Shown: positions 58,205 through 64,000 of the stretch, piece by piece
Layout: every line of letters begins with the position of its first letter
Numbering within the stretch: the first letter of the stretch is position 1
Assembly (NCBI GenBank): GCA_964651245.1
Contig: CAZYVI010000009.1
Coordinates: 62,001 to 126,000 of the forward strand
Origin: Avedoeria sp964651245
GTDB lineage: Bacteria > Chloroflexota > Anaerolineae > Epilineales > Epilineaceae
Direction of reading: 5' to 3'
DNA: 64,000 nt
Translations under genes and position numbers: made by a program
Notes under the pieces: generated by a model
Databases searched by the model: none
Told to the model about the DNA's origin: nothing
Seen by the model: only the letters and a program-made list of their open reading frames with translations

Positions 58205-61200
58205 ATGCCCGCGCGCCGCCCCGCCTCGCGCCTCGCGCTCGCCTCCGCCCTCGCCGCCGCCCTGGCCCTCGCCGGGGCCGCCGCACCGGCCGGGGCCGCG
58301 CCGCCCCGCCCGCCCGCGCCGCCGGCGGCGGCCGACGACGCGCCGCGCGCCAGCCTGCTGGTGACGCTGGCCGGGCCGAGCGTCTGGCAGCAGGTCGCGC
58401 CGCGGCTGGCCGGGCCCGACGGGCGAATGGGCAGCGCGGCCGACGTCCGGGCGCGGGCGGCGGACGCGCACGCCGCGATCGCCGCGGTGCGCGACGGCGT
58501 CGCGGCGGCGCAGGCGCCGGCGGCGGATGCCGTGGCCCGGACCGGCGCGCGCGTCGTCAGCCGCTACACGACGCTGGCCAACGGCCTGCTCGTCCACGCC
58601 ACGGCCGACCAAGCCGCCCGGCTGGCGACGATCCCGGGCGTCGTCGCCGTCGAGCCCGCGCCGCTCGTCCGGCCGCAGCTCGACGCCAGCGTGCCGTTCA
58701 TCGGCGCGCCGGCGCTCAAGGCGGCCAAGGGCTACGACGGCGACGGGTCCTACACCGCCGTGATCGACACCGGCGTCGACTACACCCACCGCCAGCTCGG
58801 CGGCCCGGGCACCGTCGCGGCCTACCAGGCGGCCAGCGCCGAGGGCGCCAGCGAGCGCATCACCGATACGTTCGAGGGGCAGCCGTTGTTCCCGACGGCC
58901 AAGGTCGTCGCCGGCTACGACTTCGTCGGCCGGCGCTACAACCCGCCGCACCTCTGCTCGGCGGCCCAGGAGGCGGCCGGCCAGTGCACCACCACCCCGA
59001 TCCCGGACAACGACCCGATCGACGGCGGCGGCCACGGCACCCACGTGTCGGGCATCGTCGCCGGCAACGCCTTCAGCGGCGGCCTGAGCGACGGCGTCGC
59101 GCCCGGCGCCAAGCTCGTCGGGCTCAAGATCTACGGCGAGAACGGGGGCGACGAGGCGGCCGACGTGCTCGTCGACGCCATCGAGTGGTGCGGCAACGTC
59201 AACCTGGGCCTCGAGACCCGTGGCGTCGTCCCGCCGCGCGTCGATGCCGTCAACATCAGCCTGGGCGAGGATTGGGCCGTCGCCAGTTCGCTGTTCGACA
59301 CCGCGGCCGCGGCGGCGGCCGCGGCCGGGGTGACGATCGTCGCCTCGGCCGGCAACTCCGGCAACCGGGCGTTCATCGTCGGCACGCCGTCGGCCAGCCC
59401 GCCGGTCATTTCGGTCGCCAGCACCGTGCCGCCCGAGCTCGGCATGGCGATCGAGGCCGCCTACGACGGTGCGACCGAGACCCACGTCGGCATCGAGAGC
59501 ACCGTGGCGGTGCCGTTCCGGACCGCCGTCGCCAACCTCGAGGGCCAGCGCCTCGAGGCCGCGCTGGCCTGGTTCGGCCGCGGCTGCAACGCCGACAGCC
59601 CGGTCCAGGACGTGGCCGAGCGCGTGGCGCTCATCGCTCGCGGCGACTGCGTCTTCGCCGAGAAGCTGCTCAACGCCCAGCGCGCGGGCGCCGTGGCGGT
59701 GCTCATGTTCACGAACGACCAGCCCAAGAACGGCATGGGCGGCGACGGCGCTGGCGTCACGATCCCGGCGGCGATGATCGACCGTGCGCCGGGCGAGGCG
59801 CTGCGCGACCGGCTGCTGGCCGGGACCGCGGTGCGCGTGACGTTCGACCCGGCCAAGACGGCCCTCGACACCGCCTCGGCCGACCTCATCGCCGGCTACA
59901 GCTCGCGCGGCCCCAACGCCCGCGGCCATCTCAAGCCCGACATCGCCGCGCCGGGCAGCAACATCCTCTCGGCCCGCATGGGCTCGGGCACGGGCGGGGC
60001 GTCGTTCAACGGCACCTCGATGGCCGGGCCGCACGTGGCGGGCGCGGCCGGGGTGATCGCCCAGCGCAACCGGGCCGAGAACCTGGGCCTCGACGGCCTC
60101 GAGGTCGGCGCGCTGCTCATGAACTACAGCGTCCCGACCGTCTTCGCCGGCGGCGGCATCGTGCCGGTGCCGCGCCAGGGTGCCGGGCGCGTCGACGTCC
60201 TGCGGGCCGGCACCGGCCCGCTGCTCGTGCGCGCCGGCCCAATCGCCAGCGTCAACCTCGGCCTGCTGGCCCTCACCGGGCCGACGACGGTCACCCGTGC
60301 GCTGACGGTGACGAACCTCACCGACGCGACGGTCCGCTTCACCGTGGCCGCCCGCTTCCGCCGCGCCGAGGCGGCCACGGCCGGCCTGACGATCGCGCCC
60401 GCCGACGTCATCCACGTCCTCGAGCCGCGCGAGACGCGGGTCGAGTCGGTGTCGTTCGCCATCGACCCCGCCGCCCTGCCCGACTGGACGCTCGACGGCC
60501 CGGCCACCGGCGCCGGGATCGCCGCCGTCGAGGCCATCGAGCTCGACGGCTGGCTGACCGTCCAACCCGTCGACGCCGACGCCCGCCCGCTCGACGAGGC
60601 GGTCGCGCCGGCGGCCGGGGTGCCGTTCTACCTCCTGGCCCGCCGCGCCTCGGCCATCACCCACCGCTGGGCGCGCAGCGGCAGCGGCGAGCCCGTAGGG
60701 TCGCAGATCGCGTTCGAGAACGACACGCTGTTCAGCGGCCGCGCCGAGCTGTTCCACCGCCCCGCCCAGCGCGTGCTGGCCGGGCCGACGACACCCGGCG
60801 CCGAATCGGACGCCTGGCTGCCGATGCCGACCGACCCCGACGAGCCCACCGTGCCCGCCGAGCTCGACGTAGCGGCGGTCGGCGTGCGGGCCGAGTCGTA
60901 CGTGTCGGGCACCGTCACCACCCACCGCCTCGACTTCGCCATCGCCACCCACGCGCCGGTCGTCGTCCCGGTGCCGCAGCAGACCCAGATCTTCGTCGAC
61001 ACCGACCGCGACGGCGCGGCCGACTGGCGCATCCGCGCCGGCGACCACCGCGGGCCGGACGGCATCGTCACCTTCGTCGGGCGCTGGGACGCGGCGACCG
61101 CCGCCATCACCGGCACCGAGCGGATCACCGACACCACCTTCTTCGGCGACGTCCAGAGCCGCGTCCAGGTCCTGTCGGTACCGACGGCCCTCCTCGGCCT

Positions 61201-61585
61201 CGACGCGCCCGGTCCGTTCGACTTCTGGGTCGTCCGCCGCGGCACCCACGAGGACTGGGCCCACCTGGGCGTGCCCGACGTCGTCCCCGACGGCGCCGAC
61301 GGACCCGGTGGGCCACGCCTGACGTTCGACCCGGCGCACCAGGCGCGCCAGCCGATGGGCTACGACACCGTCCTCAACGACGTCGACCGCCGCGGCTGGA
61401 TCGACCTCGCCCTGGGCAACACCGCGGGCCGTGACGACGGCTTCCTCGTCGTCTACCCCGACAACGATTCTGCGCCCGACGCCGCCGCGCCGCAGTGGGC
61501 CTGGATCTCGCGGGCCGAAATCCGCCCGGCGCCGATCCTGCTGCCGGCGGTGTTCGCGCTGTACGACGCGGCGGCGGGGCCGTAG
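58205..61585 (+). CDS. secreted S8 subtilisin-like protease with PA insert and ..LLPA.. end
   Basis: 1126 residues. Signal peptide 1-31 (cleavage after AGA), inhibitor-I9-type propeptide (about 45-155, 'SRYTTLANGLLVHATADQAA'). Peptidase domain with Asp188 ('TAVIDTGVDYTH'), His277 ('GGGHGTHVSGIVAGN') and Ser605 ('NGTSMAGPHVAGAAGVIA'). Between His and Ser is a PA domain ('ERVALIARGDCVFAEKLLNA'), which often gates substrate access. Two Cys pairs fit an exported protein. The C-terminal ~450 residues are beta-sandwich-like (Fn3-type). The end reads 'RPAPILLPAVFALYDAAAGP'. It degrades proteins outside the cell. ATG 58205 follows AAAGAAG and is the first start that gives a proper signal peptide. Confidence 0.95.
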   Translation: MPARRPASRLALASALAAALALAGAAAPAGAAPPRPPAPPAAADDAPRASLLVTLAGPSVWQQVAPRLAGPDGRMGSAADVRARAADAHAAIAAVRDGVAAAQAPAADAVARTGARVVSRYTTLANGLLVHATADQAARLATIPGVVAVEPAPLVRPQLDASVPFIGAPALKAAKGYDGDGSYTAVIDTGVDYTHRQLGGPGTVAAYQAASAEGASERITDTFEGQPLFPTAKVVAGYDFVGRRYNPPHLCSAAQEAAGQCTTTPIPDNDPIDGGGHGTHVSGIVAGNAFSGGLSDGVAPGAKLVGLKIYGENGGDEAADVLVDAIEWCGNVNLGLETRGVVPPRVDAVNISLGEDWAVASSLFDTAAAAAAAAGVTIVASAGNSGNRAFIVGTPSASPPVISVASTVPPELGMAIEAAYDGATETHVGIESTVAVPFRTAVANLEGQRLEAALAWFGRGCNADSPVQDVAERVALIARGDCVFAEKLLNAQRAGAVAVLMFTNDQPKNGMGGDGAGVTIPAAMIDRAPGEALRDRLLAGTAVRVTFDPAKTALDTASADLIAGYSSRGPNARGHLKPDIAAPGSNILSARMGSGTGGASFNGTSMAGPHVAGAAGVIAQRNRAENLGLDGLEVGALLMNYSVPTVFAGGGIVPVPRQGAGRVDVLRAGTGPLLVRAGPIASVNLGLLALTGPTTVTRALTVTNLTDATVRFTVAARFRRAEAATAGLTIAPADVIHVLEPRETRVESVSFAIDPAALPDWTLDGPATGAGIAAVEAIELDGWLTVQPVDADARPLDEAVAPAAGVPFYLLARRASAITHRWARSGSGEPVGSQIAFENDTLFSGRAELFHRPAQRVLAGPTTPGAESDAWLPMPTDPDEPTVPAELDVAAVGVRAESYVSGTVTTHRLDFAIATHAPVVVPVPQQTQIFVDTDRDGAADWRIRAGDHRGPDGIVTFVGRWDAATAAITGTERITDTTFFGDVQSRVQVLSVPTALLGLDAPGPFDFWVVRRGTHEDWAHLGVPDVVPDGADGPGGPRLTFDPAHQARQPMGYDTVLNDVDRRGWIDLALGNTAGRDDGFLVVYPDNDSAPDAAAPQWAWISRAEIRPAPILLPAVFALYDAAAGP

Positions 61586-61602
61586 GCGAGGGCGGCCGCG
61601 CC

Positions 61603-62742
61603 TCAGCGCCCGACGAGCAGCCCGGCCGCCGCCCCGCCCAGCACCAGCCACGCCGGGTTCACCCGGCCGTGCGCCACCAGCGCCGCCGCGGCGAGCGCGA
61701 TCGCGACCGGCGCCGGGCCGGCGAGGGCGGCGCGCCCGAGGTCGAGCGCGACGACGGCGATGAGACCGACGGCGGCGGCGTTGACGCCGTCGAGGAACGC
61801 CGCCGCGCGCGGCGAGCCGCGCATCCGCTCGACCCACGGCGCGGTCAGCCAGACGAAGACGAACGCCGGCAGGAAGATGCCGACCGTGGCCACGACGGCG
61901 CCCTCGAATCCGCCGAGGACGTAGCCGATGAACGTGGCGGTGGTGAACACCGGCCCCGGCGTGACGTGGCCGACCGCCACGGCGTCGAGCAGCTGCTGCT
62001 GGCTGAGCCAGCCCCAGCCGTCGACGAGCGTGTCCTGGAGCAGCGCCACCAGGACGTAGCCGCTGCCGAACAGCACCGCGCCGGTCACGACGAAAAACGC
62101 GAAGAGCGCCGGCAGGCTGTAGGCGACGACGCCGAGCCCCCACGCCCCGCCGCCCGCGGCCAGGACGCCGGCCGCCGCCCCGCCGTCGCCCGCGTCGCCG
62201 CGCGCCCGCGCCGCCGCGGCGGCCATCGCCGCCGCCCCGCTGCCCAGCAGGACGGCCGCCTGGGGCGCGCCGGCCGCCGCCGCCAGCGCCGCGGCCACGG
62301 CCAGCACGGCCAGGCTGGGCGACCGCAGCGCCGTCCGGCCGAGGCGCCAGAGCGCCTGGCCGATGAGGACGACGACGACCGGCTCGGCCCCGGCCAGCAG
62401 CGCGCCCACCGCCGGCAGCGCGCCGAACCGCACGTAGGCCCAGGCCAGGGCCACGACGATCGCGAACGCCGGGAGGATGAAGCACACCCCGGCCGCCACC
62501 AGCCCGCGCCAGCCGGCGCGCCGGAGGCCGATGTGGATCGCCAGCTCGGTCGAGTTGGGTCCCGGGATGAGGTTGGCCGCGCCCAGCAGGTCGAGGAAGT
62601 CGCCCCGGCTCAGCCAGCCGCGCCGCCGGACGACCTCGTCCTCCATGAGCGCGATGTGGGCCGCCGGCCCGCCGAAGGCCGTCGTGCCCAGGCGAAGGAA
62701 CAGGCGGGCCACGGCCCCGACGTCGCCGTCGCCGTCCTTCAT
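61603..62742 (-). CDS. ChrA-type chromate transporter, two CHR domains
   Basis: 379 residues with about ten to twelve TM helices. Both CHR halves show the family marks: 'LGTTAFGGPAAHIALMEDEV' and 'GAANLIPGPNSTELAIHIG' in the first, 'QLLDAVAVGHVTPGPVFTTA' and 'TFIGYVLGGFEGA' in the second. It belongs to the long-chain CHR family, which exports chromate or carries sulfate-like anions; many homologues have no tested chromate function. No chrB or other metal-resistance gene is next to it. ATG 62742 has a weak ribosome site. It lies 29 bases after the GNAT gene on the same strand. The stop is 17 bases from the subtilase stop. Confidence 0.92.
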   Translation of the reverse strand: MKDGDGDVGAVARLFLRLGTTAFGGPAAHIALMEDEVVRRRGWLSRGDFLDLLGAANLIPGPNSTELAIHIGLRRAGWRGLVAAGVCFILPAFAIVVALAWAYVRFGALPAVGALLAGAEPVVVVLIGQALWRLGRTALRSPSLAVLAVAAALAAAAGAPQAAVLLGSGAAAMAAAAARARGDAGDGGAAAGVLAAGGGAWGLGVVAYSLPALFAFFVVTGAVLFGSGYVLVALLQDTLVDGWGWLSQQQLLDAVAVGHVTPGPVFTTATFIGYVLGGFEGAVVATVGIFLPAFVFVWLTAPWVERMRGSPRAAAFLDGVNAAAVGLIAVVALDLGRAALAGPAPVAIALAAAALVAHGRVNPAWLVLGGAAAGLLVGR

Positions 62743-62771
62743 CGCTCGACGCCCGCGGCCGCGCGACCGAC

Positions 62772-63875
62772 CTACGCCGGCGCGCCCCCCACGATCGCCC
62801 GCCAGCGCTCGAGGCCGACCTGGTAGCAGTGTTCGCGGAAGTGCTCCTCGAAGCCGAGGTCGGTGTTGATGCCGATCATCGCGTCGTTGGAGACGGCGTT
62901 GCCGGTGTCGATGACGGCCGCGCCGGGCACCTCGTCGAACAGCTTGACCAGCATCCAGAGCTTGAGGGCCTTGCCGATCCCCTGGCCCTGCTCGCTCTTG
63001 CGGACGCCGGTGGCCCACTGGTTCACCTTCCAGGGCTCGGCCGGGTCGAAGCTGACGTTCGACAGCCCGACGAGCCGGCCATCGGCGACGCGCTGGGCGA
63101 CGACGTTCCAGACCACCATCCCCTGGGCATGCTCGCTGGCCACCACCGCCGCCCAGCGCTCGGCCGTCCAGTGCTCGGGCGCCATCGACAGGTCCTCGAG
63201 CGGCATCAGGTTGTCGATCTCGGTGCTCATGTCGAAGAAGTCGGCCAGGTCGAAGCGCGCGTCGGCCGCCGGGAAGTCGACGCCCTCGAAGAACAGCGGC
63301 CGGTAGCGGTCGGCCAGGCGCGCCCAGCGCGCGGCCGACTGGGCGCGGATCGCGTCGCGGTCGAGCGGTGCCAGCGCCAGGCGCGACATGCGCTCGACGA
63401 GCCGGCAGCGCTCGCCCCAGGCGCCTTCCACATGGGCGATGAGCTGGCGGCCGACGTCGATGTGGCCCGCGACGCCGAAGCCGACCTCGGTCGCGCCGCG
63501 TGCCGCAGCGTCCTCGGTCACGGCGCGGGCGATGGCCCGTCCGATGCCGCGGCCGCGCCAGGCCGGCGCCACGAACACGTCGATCCAGACCAGCTGCGGG
63601 TTGTCGTTGCCCTCGATCTCCCACTCGCCCAAGCCGACCGCCTCGCCGTCGACCTCGGCCAGGGCCCAGCGGACGATCTCGCCCGGCGCCCGCGGCCCGC
63701 GCAGCGACGCCAGCAGCGCCCGCCGCGGCCGCGGCGGGTCGCCCGGCTCGCGCTCGGCGCGGCGGGCGAGCCGCAGGTCGGTGAGGCGCTCGGCGACGTC
63801 GTCGGGCGCCGTCGGGCCGTCGTGGAGCGTGATCCGGAGGCGGTCGGCGGTCGGCGCGCTGGGCTCGGCGGGCAT
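62772..63875 (-). CDS. tandem GNAT N-acetyltransferase
   Basis: 367 residues with two GNAT domains. The first (about 15-165) has acetyl-CoA loop 'VAPAWRGRGIGRAIARAV'. The second (about 170-367) has 'GVRKSEQGQGIGKALKLWML', the Q/RxxGxG/A motif, then 'VIDTGNAVSNDAMIGINTDL' with the usual Asn-rich turn. In such doubles (e.g. mycothiol synthase, Eis-like) one domain may be regulatory; both loops look intact here. It acetylates a small molecule or protein that cannot be named. ATG 63875 follows GAGGAT. Probably transcribed with chrA-like 62742 from the TAAAAT box at 63932. Confidence 0.9.
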   Translation of the reverse strand: MPAEPSAPTADRLRITLHDGPTAPDDVAERLTDLRLARRAEREPGDPPRPRRALLASLRGPRAPGEIVRWALAEVDGEAVGLGEWEIEGNDNPQLVWIDVFVAPAWRGRGIGRAIARAVTEDAAARGATEVGFGVAGHIDVGRQLIAHVEGAWGERCRLVERMSRLALAPLDRDAIRAQSAARWARLADRYRPLFFEGVDFPAADARFDLADFFDMSTEIDNLMPLEDLSMAPEHWTAERWAAVVASEHAQGMVVWNVVAQRVADGRLVGLSNVSFDPAEPWKVNQWATGVRKSEQGQGIGKALKLWMLVKLFDEVPGAAVIDTGNAVSNDAMIGINTDLGFEEHFREHCYQVGLERWRAIVGGAPA

Positions 63876-63926
63876 GGCGATCCTCGCTCGGCGGCATTCG
63901 TGGGCCCGCGCCCGGCGGGCCGGGGC

Positions 63927-63932
63927 ATTTTA
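63927..63932 (-). promoter_or_regulatory. -10 box of the GNAT-ChrA operon
   Basis: TAAAAT on the reverse strand, about 52 bases before ATG 63875. Back-to-back with the forward TACGAT 23 bases away. Confidence 0.45.
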
Positions 63933-63954
63933 GCGCGCCCGCCGCCGCGGCTGC

Positions 63955-63960
63955 TACGAT
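63955..63960 (+). promoter_or_regulatory. -10 box of the gene starting at the right edge
   Basis: TACGAT, followed 34 bases later by ATG 63995 with CCGGAGG at good spacing. Confidence 0.45.
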
Positions 63961-63994
63961 GGTGCCTCGACCGACCGACCCCCCGGAGGCCCGC

Positions 63995-64000
63995 ATGTCC
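63995..64000 (+). CDS. first two codons of a gene cut by the window end
   Basis: ATG TCC with a strong ribosome site (CCGGAGG, seven bases upstream) and a -10 box at 63955. Only Met-Ser is visible, so nothing can be said about the product. Confidence 0.5.

Noticed and set aside
1..64000. tRNA or rRNA genes, integrase or transposase
   Set aside because: None recognised on reading; no cloverleaf with CCA-end consensus, no DDE or tyrosine-recombinase motifs in any supported gene.

Overview
The window is about 64 kb of very GC-rich, densely coding bacterial DNA. I recognise 42 protein genes (one cut at the left edge), one gene remnant and the first two codons of another gene at the right edge. 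I see no rRNA, tRNA, CRISPR array, transposase, integrase or phage gene, so this looks like ordinary chromosome. The lineage is inferred, not proven. No outer-membrane efflux partner is encoded beside the MacAB-like exporter. Secreted proteins end in a Pro/Ser/Thr-rich stalk plus a short hydrophobic ..LPW/LPA.. tail. Rho carries a very long Arg/Gly-rich extension. Several genes have a TACAAT-type -10 box 6-8 bases before the start codon. Together these suggest a high-GC Chloroflexota (Anaerolineae/Ardenticatenia-like) genome, with Actinomycetota the main alternative.

Layout. 1-7.2 kb: SRPBCC protein, DEAD-box RNA helicase, a large GT-C membrane glycosyltransferase, a SHOCT-domain membrane protein and a Uma2-family protein. 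7.2-15.6 kb: mostly envelope and secreted genes of poorly known function (two small membrane proteins, a secreted repeat-type protein, lipoproteins, a YHYH protein, a second SHOCT protein, a DinB protein), plus an iodotyrosine-deiodinase-like nitroreductase. A decayed copy of one lipoprotein gene lies here too. 15.7-24.2 kb: a rifampicin-phosphotransferase-like enzyme, two overlapping CorC/HlyC genes, leucyl aminopeptidase and an acyltransferase. 24.3-31.3 kb: an ECF sigma factor with a probable membrane anti-sigma partner, a membrane-fused patatin coupled to a double universal stress protein, a NarL-type two-component pair and a CBS-pair protein. 31.5-38.2 kb: a three-gene ABC exporter whose permease is an internal tandem duplication, a SCO1-type copper chaperone, methionine aminopeptidase and a second CBS-pair protein. 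38.3-48.6 kb: secreted M14 carboxypeptidase, ornithine carbamoyltransferase, Rho, a phospholipase-D-like protein, a repeat-bearing lipoprotein, a YchJ-like SEC-C protein and a small unknown. 48.7-58.0 kb: recC-recB-recD, translationally coupled by 4-base overlaps. 58.2-64 kb: secreted subtilase with a PA insert, a ChrA-type chromate transporter, a double GNAT protein and a divergent gene start at the edge.

Functional themes are information processing (helicase, Rho, RecBCD, MAP), envelope and secretion, and stress or regulatory switching (ECF sigma, two-component system, CBS proteins, USP). Many same-strand neighbours overlap by ATGA or GTGA, indicating translational coupling. I found no clearly new multi-gene defence or biosynthetic system. 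The most original observations are the shared C-terminal tail of three secreted proteins, the lipoprotein-gene remnant flanking the YHYH gene, the single-chain duplicated FtsX permease, the IYD-type Glu/Tyr/Lys signature, the repeat lipoprotein, and the recurring -10 boxes that imply leaderless mRNAs.
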